This document shows, piece after piece, positions 1 through 10,705 of a stretch of 56,330 nt of DNA (position 1 is its first letter; every line of letters begins with the position of its first letter). The stretch covers positions 1-56,330 of the forward strand of contig BLLV01000038.1 in NCBI GenBank assembly GCA_011959205.1, given 5' to 3'. The notes under the pieces are model-generated. The model saw only the letters and a list, made by a program, of their open reading frames with translations. It was not told the DNA's origin and searched no databases. The position numbers and the translations under genes were made by a program. The DNA is from Bacteroidaceae bacterium. Lineage in GTDB: Bacteria; Bacteroidota; Bacteroidia; Bacteroidales; Bacteroidaceae.

Positions 1-377
1 CAAGGATAATTCACTTTCGTTTATTAACATAACATACCTACAGGGTTTTCGGACTAACCCCATAAAGATACTACTTTGCTAAAAAAACAATGATACCGAC
101 TTATCACAAGCCAGTATCATGAAAAAAATAATCACTTTATTATTTTGTAATCAATCATCCAGCTTTGTGCGCTCACAAAGCACGGGGAATAAAAAGTTAT
201 TTATATACTAACAGTAAACAACTACTTTCACAAGCTATTGTTTACTCACCTAATAAAAGGTAGCTTAACAAATATCACTAAATGTTTATTATTTGTTTTA
301 CTTTGCAAAGATAGCATAAAAATTGAAACTTATATCATATATTGTCAATAACGAATAATTTTATAATAATTTAAGCA
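1..377. other. AT-rich gene-free left edge with two small hairpins
   Basis: I see no gene here. Two inverted repeats are visible. Arms 90-98 and 112-120 (ATGATACCG / CAGTATCAT, one G:U pair) have an A-run on the left, so on the minus strand they form a stem followed by a T-run, as in a terminator. It lies about 260 bases past the end of the S9 peptidase, which is far for its own terminator. A perfect 8-bp stem with a 4-base loop, GCTTTGTG-CGCT-CACAAAGC, lies at 162-181. Confidence 0.5.
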
Positions 378-2498
378 TTATTTGAGCCATTTGTTTAACC
401 AGTTAAAGAATGTGCGTTGCCATAACACTCCATTTTGTGGTTTCAATACCCAATGATTCTCGTCCGGATATAATAAAAGTTCGGCTGGAACACCGCGCAA
501 CACGGCCGCATTGAATGCCGACATACCTTGCGAAGCAAGAATTCTATAATCTTTTTCACCGTGAATGCAGAGAATAGGAGTGTCCCATTTGTCAACGAAG
601 CGATGGGGAGAGTTGGCAAAGGTACGTTGTGCTGTTACATTGTTCTTGTCCCAATATGCGCCACCCATATCCCAGTTGGCGAACCACATTTCTTCTGTTT
701 CCAGATATTGTTGTTCCATATTGAATATGCCATCATGTGCGATGAACGCTTTAAAGCGTTTGTCGTGATGTCCGGCGAGCCAATAGACTGAGAATCCGCC
801 GAAGCTGGCTCCTACACATCCCAGACGGTCAGTGTCTACATACGGTTCTTTCGAAATATCATCTATGGCTGACAAGTAGTCTTTCATACACTGGCCTCCG
901 TAGTCTCCGCTGATTTGTTCCAGCCATTCCATGCCGAATCCGGGCAGACCGCGACGGTTGGGAGCAATGATAATATAATCGTTGGCTGCCATAATCTGGA
1001 AGTTCCAGCGGTAGCTCCAGAATTGGCTCACAGGACTTTGCGGGCCGCCTTCACAGAATAATAAAGTAGGGTACTTCTTGCTCGCGTCAAAATTGGTGGG
1101 ATAGATCACCCATGAAAGCATTTGCTTGCCGTCGGTAGTCTTGGTCCATCTTTCTTCCACTTTGCCCAGATTCAATTGTTTGAAGATATGGTCGTTCTCA
1201 TGCGAGAGCTGCGCCACTTGTCCATCAGTAGGAGTGAGGGTGTAGATTTCATCGGCCGCACTGATGGAATGACGTTTGGTAATTATTTTGTCGCCTGCCA
1301 TGGCTACTGATCCGTAGTCATACATGCCGTCAGTCAGTTTTTTTACATCACCGTTCAGATTGGTGCTGTATATCATGCTGGTTCCATGCCATACGCCGAC
1401 AAAGTACAGACTTTGCGAATCGTTATTCCAACAGTAGTCATCTACGCCCGATTCGAAACTTTCAGTAACAAATGTCTTCTGACCATTGTCCAAATTATAG
1501 ACACACAGGCGGTTTCGGTCGCTTTCGTAACCATCGCGCTCCATGCTTTGCCATGCAATGTATTTACCATCGGGACTGAATTTAGGATTGGTGTCATACC
1601 CTCTCATTTCATCTGTTCCGTTCGAATCTTTTCCATTCAATTTGCACAGGTTCAGCGTTGTACCTTCCTCTATATTATATAGGTATATATCCGAGTCGGT
1701 AGATATGGCGTATGCCAATCCTTGCTTTTTCCGGCTGGTGTAAGCTATTTGTTTAGAATCGGTACTCCAAGCCAGTTGCTCAATACCTCCGAAAGGTTTC
1801 ATTGGAGCTTCAAACGGTTCACCTTCCATGATGTCGATGGCTGATCCCATCATGTTACCGTCAAAATCGGCGATAAAAGGATGCGGAACGCTTTCTACCC
1901 ATTCGTCCCAGTGCTTATACATTAGGTCGTTTACAATGATACCGCTGGCTTTGGGTAGGTCAGGGTAGAGGTCTACAGTACGTTGGCCGTACTTTACTTG
2001 TGAGATGAAAAGAATCTTTTTGCCGTCCGGCGAAAAAGAGAATCCTTCTATGTCTCCTTTGAAATCGGAGAGAATACGGCGTTCCGTTCCGTCGGGGTTC
2101 ATTTCCCAAATCTGGTTTCCGCCGCTTTCGTTACTCAGAAAGGCAATCTTGTTTCCGTTCTTTATCCATTGGGGGTCGCCTTCGTTCCATCCCGTCTGTG
2201 TGAGCTGGGTATTGTTTTTCCCATTGGCATCCATGACATAAATCATGCGGTGGCTTTTGTTTTCGGCCACGCTGTAGTAGGCTACGGTGTAGGCTATCTT
2301 TTGCCCGTCGGGTGATACACTCAGACTGCCTATGCGTCCCATTGCCCACAGGGCTTCGGGGGTGAGGCGGCCGTCCTTGATGGTTATCTCTTGCTTGCCT
2401 ATAATGGGCTCGTAGCCCTGTCCTTCCTGCTTCACTTCGGCACAGGAGGAAGCCAGCATAAGTGCTGCTGCCATGATGGTTGCGCTTGATTTGTTCAT
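378..2498 (-). CDS. S9 family prolyl oligopeptidase-like lipoprotein peptidase
   Basis: This is a 706-residue serine peptidase of the S9 (prolyl oligopeptidase / dipeptidyl aminopeptidase) family. The N-terminus has a lipoprotein signal with lipobox LASSC near residue 19, so the protein is probably anchored in the envelope. Residues about 50-430 hold WD40/TolB-like propeller repeats (SPDGKKI, SPDGKYI). The hydrolase domain follows, with the nucleophile in GASFGG (about residue 565), the acid in HGEKDYR (about 648) and the histidine in DENHW (about 682). Family members release short peptides or dipeptides from peptide N-termini. A TAnnTTTG-type box on the minus strand at 2533-2540 fits a promoter. 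It stands alone, and the substrate cannot be told from sequence. Confidence 0.9.
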   Translation of the reverse strand: MNKSSATIMAAALMLASSCAEVKQEGQGYEPIIGKQEITIKDGRLTPEALWAMGRIGSLSVSPDGQKIAYTVAYYSVAENKSHRMIYVMDANGKNNTQLTQTGWNEGDPQWIKNGNKIAFLSNESGGNQIWEMNPDGTERRILSDFKGDIEGFSFSPDGKKILFISQVKYGQRTVDLYPDLPKASGIIVNDLMYKHWDEWVESVPHPFIADFDGNMMGSAIDIMEGEPFEAPMKPFGGIEQLAWSTDSKQIAYTSRKKQGLAYAISTDSDIYLYNIEEGTTLNLCKLNGKDSNGTDEMRGYDTNPKFSPDGKYIAWQSMERDGYESDRNRLCVYNLDNGQKTFVTESFESGVDDYCWNNDSQSLYFVGVWHGTSMIYSTNLNGDVKKLTDGMYDYGSVAMAGDKIITKRHSISAADEIYTLTPTDGQVAQLSHENDHIFKQLNLGKVEERWTKTTDGKQMLSWVIYPTNFDASKKYPTLLFCEGGPQSPVSQFWSYRWNFQIMAANDYIIIAPNRRGLPGFGMEWLEQISGDYGGQCMKDYLSAIDDISKEPYVDTDRLGCVGASFGGFSVYWLAGHHDKRFKAFIAHDGIFNMEQQYLETEEMWFANWDMGGAYWDKNNVTAQRTFANSPHRFVDKWDTPILCIHGEKDYRILASQGMSAFNAAVLRGVPAELLLYPDENHWVLKPQNGVLWQRTFFNWLNKWLK

Positions 2499-2532
2499 AT
2501 TTAAAAGTTGTGTTTAGATAATTGATTGATTG

Positions 2533-2540
2533 CAAAAATA
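2533..2540 (-). promoter_or_regulatory. -7 box of the S9 peptidase promoter
   Basis: Reads TATTTTTG on the minus strand, matching the Bacteroidetes TAnnTTTG box, 35 bases before the start codon. The -33 position reads TTTC rather than TTTG. Confidence 0.45.
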
Positions 2541-2781
2541 CGTATAAAAGCCGGTGATATGAAATGTTTCGGCATATTTTGTTTGCTTTAAGAAGTTTAT
2601 GTTCCCAAAGATACAATCGTTAGAAACCTAGTGGGGAAGACGCTGGATAGGATTATAAGGTTATAAGTAACTTTCCAAGGATTATTTTGATTGTTGATGC
2701 GTTTGCGTTTTCCGGACAAATGTACGAAATCAACCGCATGTGGCAAAGAGTTTTCATGGTTATTCCTGTCAGTAAAGGGCA

Positions 2782-2831
2782 AAAAGAAAGTGGAGGCAAT
2801 CACTTTCAATACTGAAAAGTTTGTCTCCACT
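2782..2831 (-). terminator. Terminator of yidC
   Basis: On the minus strand the arms 2821-2830 and 2790-2799 (GTGGAGACAA / TTGCCTCCAC, one mismatch) pair with an additional inner stem (CTTTTCAG / CTGAAAG-type) and are followed by a T-rich tract at 2781-2789. It lies 29 bases past the yidC stop. Confidence 0.7.
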
Positions 2832-2859
2832 GGTTATTTAAATAATATGGTACGAATTT

Positions 2860-4725
2860 TTATCTTTTCCCTTTGTTCATTCTTTCCTGTTGCAGACGTT
2901 CCTGCTCCTTTTGCAATGCTTCCAGCTTCGCCATCAGTCCGCTGCTTCCCGGCTTCCGTCCGTTTTTCTGAAGTTGTTCTTTACGTGCTTCCAGCATGGC
3001 GAGCAATTTCTTCTCATCCGTTGTCTTGCGCAGAATTACCATAGTGAGAATACCAATCAGACCGGAAATGAAGTAGTAATAGTTCAGGCCGGAAGAATAA
3101 CCGTTGAAGATGAAAATAAACATGACTGGCATGATATACATCATTAGTTTCATACCCGGCATCTGTTGTTGGCCCATATCCTGTTGTTTCATGGTGTACA
3201 TAGTGTTCAGAATATTGGTGATACTGAATAGCAGACAAAACAGGCTCAGATGATCGCCCAACAAGGGAATGTTGGTTCCCCAATTGATAATATCATCGTA
3301 TGTGGACAAGTCTGGAGCCCACAAGAAACTTTGTTGACGCAACTCAATCGCGTTGGGCACGAAGAAGAACAAGGCCATGAACACTGGCATTTGTATCAGC
3401 ATGGGAAGGCAGCCTCCCATAGGGCTTACTCCGTATCTGCTGTAAAGTGCCATAGTTTCCTGTTGCTTTTTCAACGCGTCTTCCTGTTTGGGATATTTTG
3501 CGTTGATTTCGCTGATGTACGGTTTTAAGACGCGCATCTTGGCAGAAGACATATACGATTTATAAGTAGCGGGGTAAACCAGCGCCTTGACGATGATAGT
3601 CATCAACAACAGCACCACGCCCATGCTTAATCCCAAGCCTGAGAGCCAGTCGAACAAATTGATAGTGAACCAGCGGTTTATCCAGCGGATAATGGGCCAC
3701 CCTAGATAAACTAAATCTTCCAGCTCCAAATCTTTTTGGGAAAGGCTTAGATCATTACTGCTTTGCAACGTCTTGAAATGGTTCGGACCGAAATAGAATT
3801 GCATATCAGTAGATTGCTTTCCGGTAGGGTCAAAGAATGTAGTCATGTTGGCAGTATAGTTCTTCATGTATCCGCTTCCTTCCTGTTGAGGGATAGAGGA
3901 TAAAGATGCATTGTTGAAGTCTTGATCCGCAACAAGCACGCTTGAGAAGAACTGGTTTTTGAAAGCAATCCAGTCCAGACGTTCACCCACTTCCTCTTTT
4001 TCCTCTTTCATTTCGCTCAGATAGTCCGAACTTTTTCCTACGGGTTTGTAAGTGAGCGAAGTGTAACGTTGCTCGAAGCTGAACCCTTTTTCAAGTTGGC
4101 GGGCACGCTGGTGCCAGTTGATATTAACTGTATTCAGGGCAGGAGGGAAAAAATTCTGCATGCCGTTTGCACGAATAGTGAAGTTCACCATATAAGCATC
4201 CGGCAAAAGTTTGTAATCGAAATCTATGTAGCCACCGTTGTTTGCTGCCAGACGCATGGTTACAGTGCTGTCTGTTACGTTGGTGGGTTGGAAATACATG
4301 TCCTCGGTCAGAATGTTTTCATTTTTTCCTTCAAATGCGAAATTTAGTCCTGAGTCCTTTGAATCGAACAAAGTCAAGGGCTTGCCGTCCTGTCCGTTAT
4401 AGTCTTTCAATGTGGCTGCACATACTCGTCCGCCTTTGTTGATGAAAGTCAGTTTTACTACATTGTTTTCCAGTGTCGTCAGCTGTTCCGTACCTTGGCT
4501 CGCGCCATAGAACATGGAGGCGGAGTCTAGATGCAATGTTGCGTTCTGACTCTGTGTCATGGCAGCCTGCGCCTGTCGTTCGGCCTCTTTCTGGGCTATC
4601 GCCTGAATGGAATCCTGATAGTGCTTGGCATGCGCCATTTCTTCCTGGCTGGGCCGGTTGTAGATGCTGAAGCCTATCACAACTGCACCAATCAGGGCGA
4701 ATCCCACTAAAGTGTTTTTGTCCAT
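2860..4725 (-). CDS. yidC: Membrane protein insertase YidC
   Basis: YidC inserts and folds inner-membrane proteins, alone or with SecYEG. The 621-residue length is normal for the Gram-negative form. There is an N-terminal membrane anchor (residues about 7-23), then a large periplasmic beta-sandwich domain (about 60-350), then the conserved C-terminal core with about five membrane segments from about residue 355, including the cytoplasmic hairpin (KMRVLKPYISEINAKYP) and the motif MGGCLPMLIQMPVFMALF. The tail is very basic and coiled (residues about 590-621), as expected for ribosome contact. It starts 39 bases after pyrG on the same strand, so the two are probably cotranscribed. Confidence 0.97.
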   Translation of the reverse strand: MDKNTLVGFALIGAVVIGFSIYNRPSQEEMAHAKHYQDSIQAIAQKEAERQAQAAMTQSQNATLHLDSASMFYGASQGTEQLTTLENNVVKLTFINKGGRVCAATLKDYNGQDGKPLTLFDSKDSGLNFAFEGKNENILTEDMYFQPTNVTDSTVTMRLAANNGGYIDFDYKLLPDAYMVNFTIRANGMQNFFPPALNTVNINWHQRARQLEKGFSFEQRYTSLTYKPVGKSSDYLSEMKEEKEEVGERLDWIAFKNQFFSSVLVADQDFNNASLSSIPQQEGSGYMKNYTANMTTFFDPTGKQSTDMQFYFGPNHFKTLQSSNDLSLSQKDLELEDLVYLGWPIIRWINRWFTINLFDWLSGLGLSMGVVLLLMTIIVKALVYPATYKSYMSSAKMRVLKPYISEINAKYPKQEDALKKQQETMALYSRYGVSPMGGCLPMLIQMPVFMALFFFVPNAIELRQQSFLWAPDLSTYDDIINWGTNIPLLGDHLSLFCLLFSITNILNTMYTMKQQDMGQQQMPGMKLMMYIMPVMFIFIFNGYSSGLNYYYFISGLIGILTMVILRKTTDEKKLLAMLEARKEQLQKNGRKPGSSGLMAKLEALQKEQERLQQERMNKGKR

Positions 4726-4764
4726 TTTTATTTGTTTACCTTATTATATTATAATTCTCGTTTT

Positions 4765-6366
<1,602 letters not shown>

Positions 6367-6526
6367 TTAATATTTTTAAATGTTATTTTCTTAATTAATC
6401 AATATCGCAATATTTATCAAAGTTGCAAAATTACAAAATCTTTTTCAATATCGTCGGATATGGTTTAAAAAAACATTTGCTGGAACTGAATTTATCATTC
6501 GTTCTCATATATAAAGGAAACAGATT

Positions 6527-6557
6527 TTTGAGAAAAGAAAAAATAAGTGTATTTTTG
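6527..6557 (+). promoter_or_regulatory. sigma-ABfr promoter of the DUF3078 gene
   Basis: TTTG at 6527-6530 and TATTTTTG at 6550-6557 are 19 bases apart, an exact match to the Bacteroidetes TTTG/TAnnTTTG pattern. The start codon at 6576 follows 18 bases later, which favours that start over upstream in-frame ATGs. Confidence 0.75.
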
Positions 6558-6575
6558 CGCAAAACTAAAAATAGT

Positions 6576-7967
6576 ATGAGAAAAAGTATATGTTTGACTA
6601 TAGTGCTTGCAACATTCTGTTTAGGGACACCGGCGCAGAATGTGACTAAGACGAAAGAGAGCCCGGCAGTAAAAGCCTTTTCTGATTCATTATCAGCCTT
6701 GAGTGCATCCTATTTTGCTTATTTCAGGCTGTGGGACGATTTGAATATTCCGGCTCCCCGGCGGGTGCGTCCTAATCCGGCCTTTTATAAATTGTTTGTT
6801 CCGCCCACATACTATGAGGCTCCTATAAAAGAAATAGTTGAATTTGAATGGAGTCCGGAAATGAAGACTATGACGGCTGTGGATTCGTTGTATATGGGAA
6901 AACGCGATTCTGTATCTGATGCCATATATCAGTTGCCGGATTTGGAAACTTTGGCTGCGGCAGACCGTTGGTCGAATAAGATATTGAGAAACTACTATCT
7001 GAAATATCCAGGCAGGTTAGTGAATAACGAGCTTTATCTGGCAGATCTGAAACCGCTGGAAAACAACCAAATTGTGAGAAAACCGAGAAAAGAGAAAATC
7101 AAGAGTTTCCTTCAACCGGAAACACCAGTGGAAAACCTGACTACGGATAATGAATTGGTGGTGGTACGTCCTAATTTCTGGACACACAAGGGAAATGGAT
7201 ATATGCATTTTACGCAACATTATATTTCCGATAATTGGTATAAAGGTGGTGAGAGTACCAATGCGCTGTTGGCGGGTTTGGTTTTGGAGGCTAATTTTGA
7301 TGACCGCCAGCGGTTGGAATTTGAAAATAAGCTGGAAATAAAACTGGGATTTATAACTGCTCCGTCAGATACGGTACATAAATATAAAACCAATGCTGAC
7401 TTGCTTCGTTTGAACAGTAAGTTGGGGGTAAAAGCGTTTAAGAATTGGTATTATACTTTGGCAGGTGAGTTCAAAACCCAATTCTTTGGAAATTATAAAA
7501 CGAACACAAACAATATGATTTCTAATTTTTTGTCTCCTGCCCAGTTGGATATAACTCTTGGTATGGACTTTAAACAGAACAAGAAGAATTATTCGTTGTC
7601 TTTGTTAGGTTCACCACTGGCATATTCCTTTATATATATCAACAACGATAAAATTATTGATCCGGGTGCTTTCAATGTGGAATCGGGGCATAAGACAGCA
7701 AATCTTTTTGGTTCGAAATTTACAGGTAACCTGACTTGGAAGATTATCCCCAGTATTGTATGGGAGTCTAAATTGGAATATTTCACAACTTATGAAACCG
7801 TAATAGCCAGTTGGGAAAATACATTCAATTTTGTATTGAACCGCTATTTGTCTACTAAGTTGTTTGTTCATGCGCGCTATGATGACGGTGTGACACTGAC
7901 AGAAGATAACAAAAGTTATTTCCAGTTACAGGAACTGCTTAGCTTCGGTTTGAATTATACTTGGTAA
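6576..7967 (+). CDS. DUF3078 domain-containing exported protein
   Basis: This 463-residue protein has a clear signal peptide (MRKSICLTIVLATFCLGTPA). The frame is open further upstream to 6423, but the promoter at 6527-6557 and the signal peptide place the start at 6576. The C-terminal 280 residues are rich in alternating hydrophobic and aromatic strands (NYSLSLLGSPLAYSF, LSFGLNYTW) and end in an aromatic residue, which suggests an outer-membrane beta-barrel. The match to DUF3078, a Bacteroidetes family of unknown function, is from memory of the family layout. It is a single gene closed by a hairpin shared with the convergent epimerase-like gene. Confidence 0.8.
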   Translation: MRKSICLTIVLATFCLGTPAQNVTKTKESPAVKAFSDSLSALSASYFAYFRLWDDLNIPAPRRVRPNPAFYKLFVPPTYYEAPIKEIVEFEWSPEMKTMTAVDSLYMGKRDSVSDAIYQLPDLETLAAADRWSNKILRNYYLKYPGRLVNNELYLADLKPLENNQIVRKPRKEKIKSFLQPETPVENLTTDNELVVVRPNFWTHKGNGYMHFTQHYISDNWYKGGESTNALLAGLVLEANFDDRQRLEFENKLEIKLGFITAPSDTVHKYKTNADLLRLNSKLGVKAFKNWYYTLAGEFKTQFFGNYKTNTNNMISNFLSPAQLDITLGMDFKQNKKNYSLSLLGSPLAYSFIYINNDKIIDPGAFNVESGHKTANLFGSKFTGNLTWKIIPSIVWESKLEYFTTYETVIASWENTFNFVLNRYLSTKLFVHARYDDGVTLTEDNKSYFQLQELLSFGLNYTW

Positions 7968-8008
7968 ACAACGGTGCGCAATGGCACCTATAAGAGATTA
8001 ATAAAAAA

Positions 8009-8050
8009 GGGATGTTGCAGAACTTCAAATTATGCGGCATCCCTGTCTTT
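8009..8050. terminator. Shared convergent terminator
   Basis: Arms 8009-8018 (GGGATGTTGC) and 8034-8043 (GCGGCATCCC) pair with two G:U pairs. A-run on the left and T-run on the right allow it to work for the DUF3078 gene and for the gene arriving on the minus strand. Confidence 0.7.
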
Positions 8051-8067
8051 TTACCCGAGAAGTAGCT

Positions 8068-9156
8068 TTATTTATGCTCACCCAGCAACGTTTGTACAAT
8101 TCTTTCTGCTGCATGTCCGTCCCAGCGTTCCGGCAAACAGCCTTCTTGCCATTCTCCTTTATTCAGTACATCAAGGGCATCTGCCAAAATTTCAGGATCT
8201 TCCCCCACTAATCGGTTTGTACCGATTGTCACTGTTTCAGGATGTTCTGCATACGTGCTTAATGTCATACAGGGAATTCCCAGAAAAGTAGCTTCTTCTG
8301 CTACATTACCCGAATCTGTAATGATGCCCAAGGCATGGTTCACCAGATAACCGAACGACAAATACGGTTGTGGTGGCAATATATATAACCTTTCGGAAGT
8401 AACCCCCAAAGCTGTCAACTTGTTTTTTACATACGCATGGAGTGGGGCTACAATCGGCTTGTCTGTTTTTTCCAGTATAGTGTGGAAGATAGCTTTTAGT
8501 GCTATGTCATTGTTTATCAATGAATGCTTATTCAGAGTTAACAAAAGGTATTTTTTTTCTTTTAGCCCCATAATGGAGAATGCCACTGGACACTGTAGCC
8601 GGGTGCGGTTGTAGCGCAATGTATCAATCAGAATGTTTCCTACAAAATGTACATGCGCCTGTTCGGTTCCTGTTTGATTCAGATTGCGGTTGGCCACCAT
8701 TCCAGCCGTGAACAGATAGTCAGACAAGCCATCTGTTATCATGCTGTTTACTTCCTTGGGCATATCCATATCGAAAGAACGGGTTCCAGCCACCAGATGG
8801 GCTACTTTTATTCCTTTCTTTTTAGCCACAATAGAACACGCCATAGTAGGAGTGAGGTCATCCACTACAAGCACTACCTGTGCAGGATGTTGTTCCAATT
8901 CGCGGGCGAAAGCTACCACTATGCCTGCCATTCGCTGGAAAAAATCTGTATCATCTACATGCAGATACACATCGGGACGCGGCATATCCAGATCTATAAA
9001 TAGAGAAGGCTCCAAACTTTTATCTTCGTCCGAACCTGTGTAGACCAGACGGGCAGTGATATTTTTTCCTGCTGCCTTTGCAGCTTTGATAGCACGCATT
9101 AATGGGGCAATTTTCATGAAATTGGGGCGTGCACCTGCGATAATTGTTACTTTCAT
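8068..9156 (-). CDS. UDP-N-acetylglucosamine 2-epimerase-like protein (divergent WecB family)
   Basis: The 362-residue protein has the GT-B epimerase fold pattern of WecB: GARPNFMKIAPL at the start, TDSGNVAEEATFLGIPC and AEHPETV in the second domain. True non-hydrolysing enzymes interconvert UDP-GlcNAc and UDP-ManNAc for surface polysaccharides. Aligned by eye with E. coli WecB, several active-site positions differ. The VEAGLR segment reads LVAGTRS (Val122 for the catalytic Glu), and the THRREN-like segment reads TLNKHS (Asn209 for His). The acids of VVDD (99-100) and PKEVN (135) remain. Either this is a separate subfamily with another substrate, or it has lost the standard reaction. No polysaccharide genes are next to it. 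Confidence 0.8.
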   Translation of the reverse strand: MKVTIIAGARPNFMKIAPLMRAIKAAKAAGKNITARLVYTGSDEDKSLEPSLFIDLDMPRPDVYLHVDDTDFFQRMAGIVVAFARELEQHPAQVVLVVDDLTPTMACSIVAKKKGIKVAHLVAGTRSFDMDMPKEVNSMITDGLSDYLFTAGMVANRNLNQTGTEQAHVHFVGNILIDTLRYNRTRLQCPVAFSIMGLKEKKYLLLTLNKHSLINNDIALKAIFHTILEKTDKPIVAPLHAYVKNKLTALGVTSERLYILPPQPYLSFGYLVNHALGIITDSGNVAEEATFLGIPCMTLSTYAEHPETVTIGTNRLVGEDPEILADALDVLNKGEWQEGCLPERWDGHAAERIVQTLLGEHK

Positions 9157-9239
9157 CTTATTTTAAGCTATTTTCTGAACACAAAAATACGTTTTCTTAT
9201 TGAATTTATTTGTTACTTTGCAGACAAATAACAACCATT

Positions 9240-9854
9240 ATGCTAACATTTGTTCAAGTTTTAGATTTTATAGGCACATTTGCCTTTGCCATCAGTGGTA
9301 TCAGATTGGCATCTGCCAAACAGTTTGACTGGTTTGGCGCGTATGTAGTGGGCTTGGCAACAGCTATCGGAGGAGGTACGATCCGTGATGTGCTTCTGGA
9401 TGTGACTCCGGGCTGGATGACCGATCCCATATATTTAATATGTACAGGACTGGCATTGTTTTGGGTAATTGCTTTCGGCAAGTATTTGATTCATATGCAT
9501 AACACCTTCTTCCTGTTCGACAGCATCGGTCTGGCATTGTTTACAGTAGTAGGGGTAGGCAAAAGTATTGCCCTCGGATATCCTTTTTGGGTGGCTATTA
9601 TCATGGGTAGCATCACTGGTGCCGCAGGTGGTGTGCTCCGTGATGTTTTTATTAATGAAATTCCGCTTATTTTTCGTAAAGAAATTTATGCAATGGCCTG
9701 TGTTGTTGGAGGCTTGGCTTACTGGATATGTGACTTGTGGGGTCTGGAAGCCTTTATTTGCCAGATAGTAGGAGGCAGTACTGTTTTTCTGGCACGTATT
9801 TTAGCTGTTAAATATAGCATCTGTTTACCAATTTTAAAAGGGGAACAACGTTAA
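9240..9854 (+). CDS. TRIC/UPF0126 family cation channel-like membrane protein
   Basis: A 204-residue inner-membrane protein made of two tandem UPF0126 units, each with about three membrane segments. The first unit has AISGIRLASAKQ and GGGTIRDVLLD; the second has DSIGLALFTVVG and GAAGGVLRDVF. Family members include prokaryotic TRIC channels conducting monovalent cations, and some are reported to move glycine. I chose the ATG at 9240 because the upstream ATG at 9210 lies within the promoter-like stretch and would add a non-conserved extension. It is followed by a very strong hairpin. Confidence 0.88.
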   Translation: MLTFVQVLDFIGTFAFAISGIRLASAKQFDWFGAYVVGLATAIGGGTIRDVLLDVTPGWMTDPIYLICTGLALFWVIAFGKYLIHMHNTFFLFDSIGLALFTVVGVGKSIALGYPFWVAIIMGSITGAAGGVLRDVFINEIPLIFRKEIYAMACVVGGLAYWICDLWGLEAFICQIVGGSTVFLARILAVKYSICLPILKGEQR

Positions 9855-9864
9855 ACAGCACTTG

Positions 9865-9935
9865 AAAACTATCAAAATAGGGGGTAAAAACTGTTATTTA
9901 TCAGTTTTTACCCCCTATTTTGATAGTTTTTTCTT
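9865..9935. terminator. 29-bp perfect inverted repeat upstream of the ECF sigma gene
   Basis: Arms 9865-9893 and 9902-9930 are perfectly complementary over 29 bases around an 8-base loop (TTATTTAT), ending in a T-run. It starts 10 bases past the stop of the TRIC-like gene, so it can end that transcript in either direction. The stem is far longer than a usual terminator. Its left arm begins AAAACTATCAAAATAGG, and a related sequence recurs after the sigma gene at 10525. Confidence 0.75.
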
Positions 9936-10010
9936 TGGCTCCCATTTAAAATACGCTATCCTTGCATCATGAGAATTTGGAAAAGAATATAAACCTAAAC
10001 AGAAAGACTT

Positions 10011-10514
10011 ATGAATAGTGTTAGTTTTAAAAAGAATCTACTAGGTGTGCAAGAAGAATTACTTCGATTCGCATACAAACTCACAGCCAACTGTGAGGAA
10101 GCTAATGATCTGCTACAAGAGACTTCATTGAAAGCATTGGATAACGAAGACAAGTATACCCCTGACACAAACTTTAAAGGATGGATGTATACCATTATGC
10201 GTAACATCTTTATAAATAATTATCGGAAAATAGTGCGCGACCAAACATTTGTGGATCATACAGATAATCTCTACCATTTAAGTATGTCCCAAAATTCCGG
10301 CTTTGACAGTACCGAGGGAGCTTATGATATGAAGGAGATACATCGTATAGTAGGTTTGCTTCCCAAAGAGTACCGTATTCCATTCGCCATGCATGTGTCA
10401 GGATTCAAATATCGTGAGATTGCTGAAAAACTGGGATTACCGCTGGGTACTGTAAAAAGCCGGATCTTCTTTACCAGACAACGATTGCAGGGGCAACTCC
10501 GTGATTTTGTATGA
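10011..10514 (+). CDS. ECF-type RNA polymerase sigma factor
   Basis: A 167-residue sigma-70 family protein of the extracytoplasmic function group. Region 2 covers about residues 10-75 (LLRFAYKLTANCEEANDLLQ, then FKGWMYTIMRNIFIN), and region 4 about residues 105-160 with the helix-turn-helix YREIAEKLGLPLGTVKSRI. There is no anti-sigma factor, SusC/D pair or TonB gene beside it, so it is not one of the usual polysaccharide-utilisation sigma/anti-sigma pairs. The signal it answers to is unknown. The upstream region has only a weak box (TATCCTTG near 9957-9964). It is flanked on both sides by related AAAACTATCAAAA sequences, which may be control elements. Confidence 0.93.
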   Translation: MNSVSFKKNLLGVQEELLRFAYKLTANCEEANDLLQETSLKALDNEDKYTPDTNFKGWMYTIMRNIFINNYRKIVRDQTFVDHTDNLYHLSMSQNSGFDSTEGAYDMKEIHRIVGLLPKEYRIPFAMHVSGFKYREIAEKLGLPLGTVKSRIFFTRQRLQGQLRDFV

Positions 10515-10524
10515 TATGCAGAAA

Positions 10525-10571
10525 AAAACTATCAAAAAGGCAGGGTAAGTTCGTTTTTTTGTCCTGTCTTT
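10525..10571 (+). repeat. Second copy of the AAAACTATCAAAA element with a weak hairpin
   Basis: Directly after the sigma gene stop, AAAACTATCAAAA followed by AGGCAGGGTAA repeats the left arm of the hairpin at 9865 with a few changes and in the same orientation. AAAGGCAGG (10536-10544) can pair with CCTGTCTTT (10563-10571), one G:U pair, around a T-rich loop. It could be a degenerate terminator of the sigma gene. Confidence 0.5.
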
Positions 10572-10661
10572 ACGCTTTTATGAATTTACAATATGATATT
10601 AAACATGTTTTTCCAAACTAAAAAAGAGTTTTGGATATTAACTTTATTTTTATTCATTTGC

Positions 10662-10669
10662 TATATTTG
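10662..10669 (+). promoter_or_regulatory. -7 box of the carboxyltransferase gene
   Basis: TATATTTG matches TAnnTTTG exactly, 36 bases before the chosen ATG at 10706. A well-spaced TTTG at -33 is not seen. It argues against the upstream in-frame ATG at 10631, which would lie before the promoter. Confidence 0.5.
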
Positions 10670-10705
10670 CAAAAGGACAAGACACCTTTAAATCAAGTAA
10701 CAATT

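Larger units (their letters stand above)
2499..2859. other. Intergenic region between yidC and the S9 peptidase
   Basis: No gene is supported here. It holds the minus-strand promoter-like box of the S9 peptidase near 2533-2540 and the yidC terminator at 2790-2830. The rest is AT-rich sequence without a convincing frame. Confidence 0.5.
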
